From contig CAYTAJ010000052.1 of the NCBI GenBank assembly GCA_964435725.1, positions 1-16,700 on the forward strand: a stretch of 16,700 nt of DNA, written 5' to 3'. Of this stretch, positions 8,258-16,654 are shown one piece after another (the stretch's first letter is position 1; each line of letters begins with the position of its first letter). Under the pieces are notes generated by a model that did no database searches, was not told the DNA's origin, and saw nothing but the letters and a program-made list of their open reading frames with translations. A program made the translations under genes and the position numbers. This stretch comes from Litorimonas sp964435725 (lineage in GTDB: Bacteria; Pseudomonadota; Alphaproteobacteria; Caulobacterales; Maricaulaceae).

Positions 8258-8279
8258 CTCCCCCTAAATTTAAAAGGTG

Positions 8280-9686
8280 TTATCCCGTCATATCTTCGAG
8301 CTCTATACCTTTGGTTTCTTTCACCGCCATCTTCACGAAGAAAATGGAAATGAAGGCGAAGCCTGCATAGACAAAGAATGAAACGGATAGGCCAAGATTT
8401 GCCAACATCCATGGGAAAGTCATCGTGACAAGGAAGTTAGCAAGCCATTGTGAAAGGCCTGCAACAGCCAAAGCAGATCCACGAATTTGGTTCGGGAACA
8501 TTTCACCCAATAAGACCCACATCACAGGACCCCATGTCATATTAAAGAAGAAGACATAGGCCATGGCGGCGTAAAGGGCCGTTGTACCCATTGAATTGCT
8601 AAGCTCTAAGCTGCCATTGACGAGCTCGCCTGTACCGAAGGCCCAAGCAACGATGGCCAACATTATTGCCATGCCGATAGAACCAATCATCAAGAAAGGT
8701 TTGCGGCCAAACTTGTCAATCAAGAACACGGTTAAGCCTGTCGCAAAGATCGACATGACACCCATAAAGACATTCTGTTTAAGGGCGTCGGCTTCGGTAA
8801 AGCCTGCGGCTTCCCACATCACGGCACCATAATAGAAAATGACATTAATGCCGACGAGCTGTTGGAAGACAGCAAGACCAATGCCGACCCAAACAATTGG
8901 TCGAAGTTTACCGCCATTGAAAATATCTGACAGGCGCGGTTTATGATCAGAGGCGAGCGAGGCTTTGATTTCATTGACCTTGCGCTCAGCAATGCTTCCG
9001 CCGAATAATTTTGTTAAAGCGTTGCGGGCGCCTGTTTCATCATCTTTCACCATCAAATAGCGAGGGCTTTTTGGAATAAAGAAGAGCAAGACAAAGAATA
9101 AAGCCGCCGGAGCAATTTCAACCCAGAACATCCAACGCCATGTTTCTGTACCTCGGAACTCCGCTGTTGCACTTCCGGAAACACTTGCGAGATAATAGTT
9201 CGAGAAGAAGGCCGCTGTCAGACCGACAACAATCGCAATCTGTTGCAGTGAGGCGAGGCCACCGCGCAAACGGGCGGGTGCGATTTCAGAAATATAAGCC
9301 GGCGCCATGACAGACGCAGCGCCCACGGCCAGGCCACCGAGAATACGGAAGAAGATAAAGACACCAGAGCTATTGGCTATGCCTGAGCCCCAAGCAGAGA
9401 CGAGGAAGAACACAGCCGCCAACATCATCATATTGCGTCGGCCAAACATATCAGAGAGACGTCCGGCGAAGAACGCCCCTGCCGCACAACCCAACAACAT
9501 AGACGCGACATTAAAACCGCTGGCAAAGTTAGTGGCGCCAAATGCGGCGTCCAAACCCTTTACCGTGCCGTTAATGACGCCACTATCAAAACCGAATAAA
9601 AAGCCGCCTAGCGTGGCGACCAAGCAAATAAGAATGATGAAACCAAAGTTTCCTTTCTCACTTACCGTAGAAGTATTATCTGACAT
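8280..9686 (-). CDS. MFS sugar porter, probable xylose/H+ symporter
   Basis: A 468-residue, twelve-helix inner-membrane transporter of the sugar porter family (XylE/GalP/GLUT type). Visible family motifs are GGFLFGFDSGVI (27-38), GRLSDMFGRR (75-84), PKSPRYL (205-211), QQLVGINVIFYYG (275-287), DKFGRKP (324-330), GEMFPNQIRG (394-403) and KETKGIELE (456-464). The QQ pair with the following Asn281 matches sugar-contacting positions in XylE. The length is usual and the C-terminus is complete. The start at 9686 has GGGGA eight bases upstream. It lies downstream of the LacI-family gene on the same strand, but has its own promoter and operator-like palindrome in the 114-bp spacer. Xylose as substrate is inferred from the neighbouring xylA and xylB; other pentoses or hexoses are possible. 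Confidence 0.88.
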   Translation of the reverse strand: MSDNTSTVSEKGNFGFIILICLVATLGGFLFGFDSGVINGTVKGLDAAFGATNFASGFNVASMLLGCAAGAFFAGRLSDMFGRRNMMMLAAVFFLVSAWGSGIANSSGVFIFFRILGGLAVGAASVMAPAYISEIAPARLRGGLASLQQIAIVVGLTAAFFSNYYLASVSGSATAEFRGTETWRWMFWVEIAPAALFFVLLFFIPKSPRYLMVKDDETGARNALTKLFGGSIAERKVNEIKASLASDHKPRLSDIFNGGKLRPIVWVGIGLAVFQQLVGINVIFYYGAVMWEAAGFTEADALKQNVFMGVMSIFATGLTVFLIDKFGRKPFLMIGSIGMAIMLAIVAWAFGTGELVNGSLELSNSMGTTALYAAMAYVFFFNMTWGPVMWVLLGEMFPNQIRGSALAVAGLSQWLANFLVTMTFPWMLANLGLSVSFFVYAGFAFISIFFVKMAVKETKGIELEDMTG

Positions 9687-9740
9687 GAAATTGTCCCCTC
9701 ATATGTTTCGCGGTATTTCTTTTCCGCGCTTATTACTTGT

Positions 9741-9769
9741 TTAATCCGCCAAAATGACAGCGGTGTCAA
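9741..9769 (-). promoter_or_regulatory. Candidate promoter of the transporter gene
   Basis: On the minus strand, a perfect TTGACA (9764-9769) is followed after 17 bases by GATTAA (9741-9746), a weak -10. The -35 box overlaps half of the palindrome at 9755-9768, so a bound repressor would block polymerase. The -10 match is poor, so the exact start is uncertain. Confidence 0.5.
9755..9768. promoter_or_regulatory. LacI-type operator upstream of the transporter
   Basis: TGACAGCGGTGTCA is an inverted repeat with 5-bp arms around GCGG and a central CG step, the layout typical of LacI-family operators. It shares TGACA-N4-TGTCA with the palindrome at 10818-10831 next to the LacI-family gene, which is the obvious regulator. 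Confidence 0.75.
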
Positions 9770-9800
9770 TTTAACTTTGTCAAAAGCCCCGAGATAAAAC

Positions 9801-10787
9801 TTACAGAACGGGACCTGTCGAGTCTCGAGAAATAAGCGCGTGCTCTAAGATGATCTTTGTGTTTTTATCCTCGGATTGCGGGGCGGCTAAGAGTTCGACG
9901 GCTTTTTCAACCATATCCGCCAAAGACTGACGGACGGTTGTGAGCTGCGGATATACCGCTGTGGCGATGGGGGAGTCATCAAAACCTGCAATACTCAGAG
10001 TATCGGGAACACGCAGCCCTTGCTTATAGGCGGCGGCCAAGGCCCCGGCGGCCATTTCATCATTGGCGGCAAAAATAGCGGTGGGTTTTTCAGTTAAGGC
10101 GAGAAGGCTCTCTGTTGCTTCTAGGCCGGAAGCATAAGAAAAATCGCCTTGAACAACCAAGGCGTCATTTACTTTGATGTCGCGGGCTTGAAGGGCGGCT
10201 TTGTACCCTAAATATCTGTGGGATGCGGCATCATAATCAACGTGCCCTTTAATAAAGCCAATGCGACGATGGCCGAGCTTGATGAGGTGTTCCGTAATAT
10301 CAAAGGCAGCCTGTTTGTCATCCACGCTTATGCGTATGCCAACGGCTTGAGGGTGTTCTGTTCCCAACCGAATGACGGGTTTGCCTAGTTTTGAGAGCAT
10401 CCTGAGAACGGCTTTGTCGTCAGACATGGGCGGCGCGAGGATAAAGCCGATGGTTTCACCATTTTCCGCGAGAGAGGTGAGGGTTTTCTTATCTGATTGC
10501 GAATGCAGGCTAAGGTAAAGCCCATGTTTTTGACAGCCTAACAAAGCGCCGAGCTGCACACTTTGCGTATAACTCTGAGACGGGTTGTCGATAAGCAAAG
10601 CAATGAGCTTAGGCCGTTTGGAGCGCAGATTTCGCGCCGCTGTATTCGTACGGTAATTCAGGGCTTTGGCGGCCTCTAATACTTTTTCACGTGTTGCCGG
10701 TCGAACATTGCTTTCGTCATTCAAGACGCGAGAGACCGTCTTAAAAGAGACGCCCGCTTGTTTTGCTATGTCGATAATGGTTGGCAT
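9801..10787 (-). CDS. LacI-family transcriptional repressor of the xylose module
   Basis: A 328-residue LacI/GalR regulator. The N-terminal helix-turn-helix is at about residues 2-25 (TIIDIAKQAGVSFKTVSRVLN), followed by the rest of the DNA-binding domain and the hinge segment NTAARNLRSKR near 48-58. A periplasmic-binding-protein-like sensor domain fills about 60-325, with family signatures such as LIKLGHRRIGFIKG, IFAANDEMAAGAL and IAGFDDSPIA. Length is normal and nothing is missing. It is divergent from the GH3-xylB-xylA operon and precedes the transporter gene. Matching palindromes lie in both promoter regions, so it probably represses all of them and itself and releases on binding a sugar inducer. 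Xylose or a xylo-oligosaccharide is the likely inducer from context only. It plays the role called XylR in other bacteria, but I cannot assign orthology. Confidence 0.9.
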   Translation of the reverse strand: MPTIIDIAKQAGVSFKTVSRVLNDESNVRPATREKVLEAAKALNYRTNTAARNLRSKRPKLIALLIDNPSQSYTQSVQLGALLGCQKHGLYLSLHSQSDKKTLTSLAENGETIGFILAPPMSDDKAVLRMLSKLGKPVIRLGTEHPQAVGIRISVDDKQAAFDITEHLIKLGHRRIGFIKGHVDYDAASHRYLGYKAALQARDIKVNDALVVQGDFSYASGLEATESLLALTEKPTAIFAANDEMAAGALAAAYKQGLRVPDTLSIAGFDDSPIATAVYPQLTTVRQSLADMVEKAVELLAAPQSEDKNTKIILEHALISRDSTGPVL

Positions 10788-10804
10788 GAAAAGTTCAGGG
10801 GGTC

Positions 10805-10832
10805 CTTATAGACAATTTGACAACGTTGTCAT
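10805..10832 (-). promoter_or_regulatory. Candidate promoter of the LacI-family gene
   Basis: On the minus strand, ATGACA (10827-10832, five of six consensus bases) and TATAAG (10805-10810) are 16 bases apart, about 17 bases upstream of the start codon. The spacer and -35 box are covered by the palindrome at 10818-10831, which suggests autorepression. Confidence 0.55.
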
Positions 10833-10845
10833 TTTTGCTTACTTC
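10817..10845 (+). promoter_or_regulatory. Candidate promoter of the GH3-xylB-xylA operon
   Basis: A perfect -35 TTGACA (10817-10822) lies inside the palindrome. The sequence 17 bases downstream (TACTTC, 10840-10845) is a weak -10, so the -35 is better supported than the exact start point. Confidence 0.4.
10818..10831. promoter_or_regulatory. LacI-type operator in the divergent promoter region
   Basis: TGACAACGTTGTCA is a perfect 14-bp palindrome with a central CG, 31 bp upstream of the LacI-family start codon and 93 bp upstream of the GH3 start codon. The -35 boxes of both divergent promoters are embedded in it. It shares both outer half-sites with the palindrome at 9755-9768. Confidence 0.85.
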
Positions 10846-10866
10846 CCATCCTTAATCAAGCATAAA

Positions 10867-10891
10867 AGAGCCGTCTGCAAGGACAGGCTCT
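10867..10891 (+). other. Possible 5'-leader hairpin of the GH3 gene
   Basis: AGAGCC and GGCTCT can form a 6-bp stem around a 13-base loop. It ends 20 bases before the ribosome binding site of the GH3 gene. It is short and may be chance. Confidence 0.25.
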
Positions 10892-10924
10892 ATTCGGGAA
10901 ACACTAAAATCAGGGAAGTTGTTT

Positions 10925-13327
10925 ATGATCCGTCTTTTGAAAACGAGCGCCAGCGCCTTAATTTTGTCTGCTATTTTAGTGGGATGTACATCGCCTGAAA
11001 CAACACAATCCACAGCGGGCGAGATTTTGCCAATCGTCACCACATCCTCGAGTGATCGAGTGAATGAGCTTTTGGCAGAGATGACGCTGGATGAAAAACT
11101 GGCTCAGATTTCCTGTATTTGGTTTGATAAGAAAAAAGTGATTGAAACAGACGGCTCCTTTAATCCGGAAAAAATGAAAGCGGAATTTCCGCATGGTGTG
11201 GGGTGTTTTGCACGTCCGCAAGACACTCAAGGTATGGAGGCCGAGCGTGAACGAACCGCACTGAATGATTCAACAGTGGTAAGAAGCCTGACAGGACGTA
11301 ATGCGGCCAATACAGCCGAACTAATTAATTCAATTCAAAAATGGCACATCGAAGAAACCCGTTTGGGTATTCCAACCTTATTCCACGAAGAAGGTCTCCA
11401 CGGTTTTCAGGCCTATCAAGCGACTAGCTTCCCGCAATCTATTGCGCTTGCAGCAACATTTGATACCGAGCTGGTTGAGCAGGTTTACTCTATAACAGCC
11501 CGAGAAATTCGTGCGCGTGGCGCGCATCATGTTTTATCACCCGTTGTTGACATTGCGCTCGACCCCCGTTGGGGCCGTATTGAAGAAACCTATGGGGAAG
11601 ACCCTTATCTTGTCTCTCGTATGGGCGTGGCGGCCGTTAAGGGTTTTCAGGGCGATAGCTTTCCAATCGCGGATGATAAAGTTGTCGCGACACTCAAACA
11701 TATGACAGGCCATGGTCAGCCCGAAGGCGGTATGAATGTCGGCCCAAGTCAGGTGTCGGATCGCGAACTATATGAGCGTTTTTTCCCACCCTTTAAGGCC
11801 GCGATTAAAGAAGGCAATGCCGCCTCCGTTATGGCCTCATATAATGAGATCGACGGTGTGCCGTCCCACGCCAATAGCTGGCTTTTAAATGATGTCCTGC
11901 GCGGGGAATGGGGTTTTGATGGTGTCGTTGTAGCGGATTATTTTGCGATCAATGAATTGCAAGGTCGCCATAGCATCGTCGATAATTTGGCCGATGCCGG
12001 CGCCATTGCGCTGCGCTCAGGCGTAGATATCGAATTGCCAGACGGTGTGGCCTATTATCAATTAAAAGAGAAGGTGGAGTCGGGTGAATTTGATGAAGCG
12101 CTGATTGATCAAGCTGTGCGCCGCATGTTGGAAATGAAAATGCGGGCCAATCTATTTGAAACGCCCTTTGCGGATCCCGACTACGCTGACTCTATTACCG
12201 GTAATCAGGAAGCGCGCGATTTGGCAGAAGAAGCCGCGCGCAAAGCGGCCGTCTTGCTGAAGAATGACAATAATATTCTCCCGCTTGATCGCTCAGACTA
12301 TAAAAAGATTGCGGTGATTGGGCCGAATGCGGCGATTACCGTCTTGGGCGGCTATTCAGATGAACCCCGTCAAACGGTTTCTATCTTGGAAGGGATTCAA
12401 AACAAAGTGGGTGACACAATCGATGTTGTTCATGCGCAAGGCGTGACACTGACAGATAATCGGTCTTGGTGGGATGATGAAGTTAATCTTATCGACCCGG
12501 ACCAAAACCGCAGCGATATTTTTGAGGCTGTTACGGTCGCTAAAGACGCGGATCTTATTATCCTTGCAATTGGCGGTGACGAGTCGACCTCTCGAGAGGC
12601 CTGGTCTGAAACCCATATGGGCGACCGCAATGACATCACATTAATTGGTGAACAAAAAGAATTGGTCGATGCTTTGGCAGAAACAGGCGTGCCTATGGTC
12701 TCTGTCATAATATCCGGTCGTCCTTTATCGCTCTTAAATGTTGAGGATAATCTCGACGCTATTCTTTATGGTTGGATATTAGGCCAAGAAACAGGCACAG
12801 CCGTCGCTGACTTGTTATTTGGTGACGCCAACCCATCCGGTAAAATGCCTGTCTCCGTGCCACGAACGGTTGGCAATATTCCGGCCTTTTATAATCACAA
12901 ACCAACGGCACGACGGGGCTATGCCTTTGCGGATGCGTCGCCGCTATATGCCTTTGGTGAGGGTATGAGCTACACAACATTCGACATTTCCGAACCGACA
13001 CTGGCTTCGCCCATCATTGGCGTGGACGGCGAAACCTCTGTCTCTGTAACCGTGACAAATTCCGGCGATGTGGCAGGCGATGAAATTATTCAGCTCTATA
13101 TTCGTGACAAGGTCAGCACGGTCACTCGGAATGTTAAAGACCTCAAAGGGTTTGAGCGTGTGAGCCTCGAGCCGGGTGAGACAAAGACTGTGAGCCTGCC
13201 GATTACGAGGGAGTCACTCTGGTTCTACAATCTCGATATGGAGCGCGTTGTCGAGCCGGGTGAATTTGACATCATGGTGGGTAATAGTTCGACAAATGTG
13301 AAGTCGACCACTTTGACAGTTGAATAA
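10925..13327 (+). CDS. GH3 glycoside hydrolase lipoprotein, probable beta-xylosidase
   Basis: An 800-residue exported glycosidase. The ATG at 10925 is preferred to the in-frame TTG at 10919 because AGGGAAG lies six bases before it. A signal peptide ends in lipobox LVGC (Cys21), so the enzyme should be membrane-anchored and face the periplasm or cell surface. The catalytic GH3 barrel is at about 45-375, with FHEEGLHG (153-160), the KH...H substrate-binding motif at Lys258-His259 and the nucleophile Asp338 in VVADYF. The second GH3 domain follows at about 430-640 and a fibronectin-III-like domain at about 710-790, so the three-domain layout is complete. GH3 enzymes release terminal beta-linked sugars. 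Xylosidase activity is inferred because xylB starts right at its stop codon and xylA follows; beta-glucosidase is the main alternative. It is first in the operon and is probably controlled by the palindrome at 10818-10831. Confidence 0.88.
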   Translation: MIRLLKTSASALILSAILVGCTSPETTQSTAGEILPIVTTSSSDRVNELLAEMTLDEKLAQISCIWFDKKKVIETDGSFNPEKMKAEFPHGVGCFARPQDTQGMEAERERTALNDSTVVRSLTGRNAANTAELINSIQKWHIEETRLGIPTLFHEEGLHGFQAYQATSFPQSIALAATFDTELVEQVYSITAREIRARGAHHVLSPVVDIALDPRWGRIEETYGEDPYLVSRMGVAAVKGFQGDSFPIADDKVVATLKHMTGHGQPEGGMNVGPSQVSDRELYERFFPPFKAAIKEGNAASVMASYNEIDGVPSHANSWLLNDVLRGEWGFDGVVVADYFAINELQGRHSIVDNLADAGAIALRSGVDIELPDGVAYYQLKEKVESGEFDEALIDQAVRRMLEMKMRANLFETPFADPDYADSITGNQEARDLAEEAARKAAVLLKNDNNILPLDRSDYKKIAVIGPNAAITVLGGYSDEPRQTVSILEGIQNKVGDTIDVVHAQGVTLTDNRSWWDDEVNLIDPDQNRSDIFEAVTVAKDADLIILAIGGDESTSREAWSETHMGDRNDITLIGEQKELVDALAETGVPMVSVIISGRPLSLLNVEDNLDAILYGWILGQETGTAVADLLFGDANPSGKMPVSVPRTVGNIPAFYNHKPTARRGYAFADASPLYAFGEGMSYTTFDISEPTLASPIIGVDGETSVSVTVTNSGDVAGDEIIQLYIRDKVSTVTRNVKDLKGFERVSLEPGETKTVSLPITRESLWFYNLDMERVVEPGEFDIMVGNSSTNVKSTTLTVE

Positions 13328-14773
13328 ATGTATCTCGGTCTTGATATAGGCACGTCTGGCGTCAAAGCCGTCCTCGTCAATGACGCGCAAGCAGTCATCG
13401 ATCAGGCAACGGCACCGCTCTCTGTCTCTCGTCCAAAACCGCTTTGGTCTGAACAAGACCCGGCGGATTGGTGGCGGGCAACGAATGAGGCTGTCCATAA
13501 ATTGGATAGTCAGGCTCGCCGCGCCGTGAAAGCGATTGGTCTATCCGGGCAAATGCACGGGGCAACCTGTTTGGATGCAGAGGATAAAATAATTCGGCCT
13601 GCGATTTTATGGAATGACGGGCGCAGCGGAGCCAATTGCCAGACGATGATGGCAGACCTGCCAAGCCTTACCGACATCACAGGCAACCTCGCCATGCCGG
13701 GCTTTACAGCCCCAAAGCTTCACTGGATGCGCGCGCATGAGCCGGAAAATTTCAAGCGCGTGGCCAAGGTGCTTTTGCCCAAAGATTATGTCCGGTTCTT
13801 GATGAGTGGGGATTACGCCTCTGATATGTCTGACAGTGCGGGAACTTTGTGGTTGGATGTCGCCAAGCGGGATTGGTCGGATGAGGTCTTAGGCCTTACG
13901 GGCTTAATGACAAACCATATGCCCAAACTCTATGAAGGCTCGGAAGCAACCGGCACTTTAAAGCCGAGCGTCGCTGATGATTGGGGCATGGCCCAAGTGC
14001 CGATTGCCGCAGGCGGTGGAGATAATGCGGCGGGCGCCGTGGGTGCGGGTGTGGTTGCGCCGGGTGAGGGCTTTATTTCTCTGGGCACCTCCGGAGTCGT
14101 CTTTTTGGCGGATGAACAATACCGTCCCAATACAGACGGGGCTGTCCATACCTTTTGTCATGCACTGCCAAATATGTGGCATCAGATGAGTGTCATATTA
14201 TCCGCGGCCAGCGCGGTTGATTTTGTCGCGCGCATTGCCGGTTTTGAAACGGAAGCAACCCTTTATGAACAAACGGCTGATGCAAAGACGCCCGGAAAAG
14301 GGGCTCTTTTTTTGCCGTATCTGTCTGGCGAACGGACACCCCATAATGACCCAAAGGCAAAAGGGGCCTTCTTTGGTTTGACCCATGAAGACACGCCACT
14401 ATCCATGGGCCAGGCGGCCCTTGAAGGTGTGGCTTTTGCTTTGGCCGATGGTGTTGATGTGTTGAAAGCGACGGGAGCAAAAATTGAGAGTCTGTCTGTT
14501 ATTGGCGGCGGCTCTCGCTCTCATTGGTGGGGCGAGGTGATCGCGAGTGCGATGAATCTGCCCCTGACTTATCGCACAGCCTCTGCCGTTGGCCCGGCCT
14601 TTGGCGCAGCGCGTTTGGCGCGCCTTTGTGTGTCGGGCGAAAAATACAAAGCGGTTTGTACGCCGCCGTCTATCAGCCACACCATAGAGCCGAACGCTGA
14701 AATGACGGCGCTTTTTGCAGAGCGGCGCAAACTATTTTCTAAACTTTATAACGCGACAAAAGACTTAAATTAG
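13328..14773 (+). CDS. xylB: Xylulokinase
   Basis: A 481-residue FGGY-family kinase that phosphorylates D-xylulose to xylulose 5-phosphate in the cytoplasm, feeding the pentose phosphate pathway. The N-terminal ATPase fold begins with GLDIGTSGVKAVL (4-16). SGQMHGATCLD and ILWNDGR follow, with the catalytic base Asp232 in GGGDNAAGAVG, aligned with Asp233 of the E. coli enzyme. The C-terminal FGGY domain contains the nucleotide-binding VIGGGSRSHWWGEV. Length is typical. The ATG directly follows the GH3 stop codon (TAAATG) and no good ribosome binding site is visible, so translation is probably coupled to GH3. The xylose isomerase gene follows after 9 bp. The xylulose assignment rests on family motifs plus that neighbour. 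Confidence 0.95.
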   Translation: MYLGLDIGTSGVKAVLVNDAQAVIDQATAPLSVSRPKPLWSEQDPADWWRATNEAVHKLDSQARRAVKAIGLSGQMHGATCLDAEDKIIRPAILWNDGRSGANCQTMMADLPSLTDITGNLAMPGFTAPKLHWMRAHEPENFKRVAKVLLPKDYVRFLMSGDYASDMSDSAGTLWLDVAKRDWSDEVLGLTGLMTNHMPKLYEGSEATGTLKPSVADDWGMAQVPIAAGGGDNAAGAVGAGVVAPGEGFISLGTSGVVFLADEQYRPNTDGAVHTFCHALPNMWHQMSVILSAASAVDFVARIAGFETEATLYEQTADAKTPGKGALFLPYLSGERTPHNDPKAKGAFFGLTHEDTPLSMGQAALEGVAFALADGVDVLKATGAKIESLSVIGGGSRSHWWGEVIASAMNLPLTYRTASAVGPAFGAARLARLCVSGEKYKAVCTPPSISHTIEPNAEMTALFAERRKLFSKLYNATKDLN

Positions 14774-14782
14774 GACCATATC

Positions 14783-16099
14783 ATGAGCGGATATTTCGAC
14801 CATATAGACCCCATTCAATTTGAAGGGAAAGACAGCCAAAACCCTTTGGCGTTTAAATATTATGACGCCGATAAAACGCTCATGGGCAAAACCATGGCGG
14901 AGCATTTGCGCGTAGCCGTTTGCTATTGGCACAACTTCTGTTGGGATGGTTTTGATGTGTTTGGGGGAGGCACGTTTAACCGCCCTTGGCATGGCGGCAC
15001 AAATGATCAAGCCGCAGCTGAAGCCAAATTAGAGGCGGCCTTTTCTTTTTTTGAAAAGCTCGGCAATCCTTATTTCTGTTTCCATGATACTGATGTCATG
15101 GCGGCGGCAGAAACACCGAAAGAGCACATCGAAAATTTCGCGGTTATCGTCGATAAAATCGAAGAGAAAATGGCGGGCTCAAAGACGAAACTTTTATGGG
15201 GCACAGCGAATATGTTCTCGCATCCGCGCTATATGGCGGGGGCCTCGACAAACCCTAATCCTGATGTGGCGGCTTTCGCGGCGTTACAAGTCAAACACTG
15301 TCTTGAAGCCACGCATCGCCTTGGCGGTGAGGGCTATGTGCTTTGGGGAGGCCGTGAAGGCTATGACACAATTCTCAACACGAATGTTGGTCAAGAGATG
15401 AAACAGCTTGGTCGATTCCTCACCATGGTTGTCGAGCACAAACACAAGATTGGCTTTAAAGGCGATATCTGGATTGAACCGAAACCGCACGAACCCACCA
15501 AACATCAATATGATCGCGATGTCGGCACGGTTTATGGTTTCTTGAAAGACTATGGTCTGGAAAAAGAAGTCGGCGTGAATATCGAGCCTAACCATGCGAC
15601 TTTAGCGGGGAATAGTTTTGAGCACGAAGTCGAAATGGCGAATGCCTTTGGCATATTTGGGTCTATCGATTTTAATCGCGGCGATCCCCAAAATGGCTGG
15701 GACACAGACCAATTTCCAAATGATCTGCGCGAGACCACTATGGCAATATATTACATCTTAAAAGGGGGCGGTTTTAAAAAGGGCGGCTCCAATTTTGACG
15801 CGAAAGTGCGGCGTCAATCTATTGAAGCCGAGGACCTTTTCCACGGCCATATTGGCGGCATGGACCTTCTGGCTCGCGCACTCGAAAACGCCGCGGCGAT
15901 GATTGAAGCGGACCAAATACAAGCGTTCAAAGACAAGCGCTATGCCGGATGGAATAGCGGGTTGGGTGCCGATATGCTCTCCGGCAATCTGTCTCTCGAT
16001 GATATGGCTAAGGCGTGTTTGGATAAAAACGAGTCGCCTAAGCCTGTATCCGGCGGACAGGAGCTATTGGAGAATATCGTCACGCAAGCAGTGAAATAG
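14783..16099 (+). CDS. xylA: Xylose isomerase
   Basis: A 438-residue cytoplasmic metal-dependent isomerase converting D-xylose to D-xylulose, which XylB then phosphorylates. The active-site residues fall at the same numbers as in E. coli XylA: His101 and Asp104 in FHDTD, Glu232 and Lys234 in WIEPKP, Glu268 and His271 in IEPNHA, Asp296 in SIDFNRGD, and Asp307/Asp309 in NGWDTDQ. The signatures VLWGGREGYDTILNTN and FGGGTFNRPW are also present. The enzyme therefore looks fully active and is of the long class II type. AGGA overlapping the xylB stop codon gives a good ribosome binding site seven bases before the ATG. It is the last gene of the operon. Its stop codon abuts the end of the convergent BLUF gene, and I see no terminator hairpin between them. 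Confidence 0.97.
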   Translation: MSGYFDHIDPIQFEGKDSQNPLAFKYYDADKTLMGKTMAEHLRVAVCYWHNFCWDGFDVFGGGTFNRPWHGGTNDQAAAEAKLEAAFSFFEKLGNPYFCFHDTDVMAAAETPKEHIENFAVIVDKIEEKMAGSKTKLLWGTANMFSHPRYMAGASTNPNPDVAAFAALQVKHCLEATHRLGGEGYVLWGGREGYDTILNTNVGQEMKQLGRFLTMVVEHKHKIGFKGDIWIEPKPHEPTKHQYDRDVGTVYGFLKDYGLEKEVGVNIEPNHATLAGNSFEHEVEMANAFGIFGSIDFNRGDPQNGWDTDQFPNDLRETTMAIYYILKGGGFKKGGSNFDAKVRRQSIEAEDLFHGHIGGMDLLARALENAAAMIEADQIQAFKDKRYAGWNSGLGADMLSGNLSLDDMAKACLDKNESPKPVSGGQELLENIVTQAVK

Positions 16100-16525
16100 T
16101 TAAGGTGTGATTGTTGAGTCTCGAAATATTTTGAACAGACCGGCCCCAAAATTATAAACTTTGTCGCTTTGATCTTTACCTTGTGACTCAAATATCTTCA
16201 AAATATCTTGCATTGGGTGCTCAAGGCGGCCGATCTTGAGTGGCTCATAAGCCATTTGCCAATCTGGAAAAGCTCTTTTTTCTATTTCCTGTTCATAAAG
16301 AAGCTCGACGTTTTCGTGACGAGGGTCTGATTCAATTAAATTATAAAGGCGATAAATTGCCTCATCTGCGCCCTCGATGATTTGCAAAAAACGATGGCCA
16401 TCGTAAAATAAGTGGCCGGTAATATTGTTGAGGCGATTATTATGTTTCGCGGTCGTTAAAATTTCTGAGACAATGGCTGTGTCCAGTGTTTGTGGCGTTA
16501 CGCTTGTGTATATGAGTTCGATCAT
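16100..16525 (-). CDS. Stand-alone BLUF-domain blue-light sensor
   Basis: A 141-residue protein consisting of one BLUF domain (about 1-95) and a short helical tail. BLUF domains bind FAD and signal blue light by rearranging a hydrogen-bond network. The key positions are present: Tyr6 in LIYTS, Asn30 at the expected distance before ITGHL, Gln48 in FLQIIEG, and Trp89 and Met91 in FPDWQMAY. No output domain (EAL, GGDEF or DNA-binding) is attached, so it probably acts on a partner protein that is not identifiable here. The start at 16525 has only a weak AAGG upstream. It is convergent with xylA with no spacer, which suggests no shared function. Its divergent neighbour is cut by the window end. 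Confidence 0.9.
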   Translation of the reverse strand: MIELIYTSVTPQTLDTAIVSEILTTAKHNNRLNNITGHLFYDGHRFLQIIEGADEAIYRLYNLIESDPRHENVELLYEQEIEKRAFPDWQMAYEPLKIGRLEHPMQDILKIFESQGKDQSDKVYNFGAGLFKIFRDSTITP

Positions 16526-16553
16526 ACTCGAACCTTAAAACTAACCCTGACTT

Positions 16554-16578
16554 CCGTTATTGCTAATATGATTAACGG
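16554..16578. repeat. Inverted repeat in the BLUF upstream region
   Basis: CCGTTA and TAACGG are separated by 13 bases in the 129-bp region between the BLUF gene and the right-edge gene. It could be a regulatory site for either divergent gene, but the arms are short. Confidence 0.3.
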
Positions 16579-16654
16579 TCAAGCGACCTTAAATTGTTCA
16601 ATGATTGGCAGATGGCATAAAACCGATTAAGAGAAGAGAGTATTCGGAGGTTTT

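Larger units (their letters stand above)
7908..8279. other. Intergenic region with gap, upstream of the lipoprotein gene
   Basis: This stretch between the lipoprotein start and the transporter stop carries the 5' region of the lipoprotein gene, two copies of a 55-bp sequence around a 100-N gap, and the transporter terminator near 8229-8257. I see no additional gene. Open frames here only run through the N block or duplicate the repeated flank. I could not identify a convincing -35/-10 pair. Confidence 0.7.

Noticed and set aside
10919..10924. TTG at 10919 as start of the GH3 gene
   Set aside because: The ATG two codons later has better spacing to AGGGAAG and begins a cleaner lipoprotein signal peptide.
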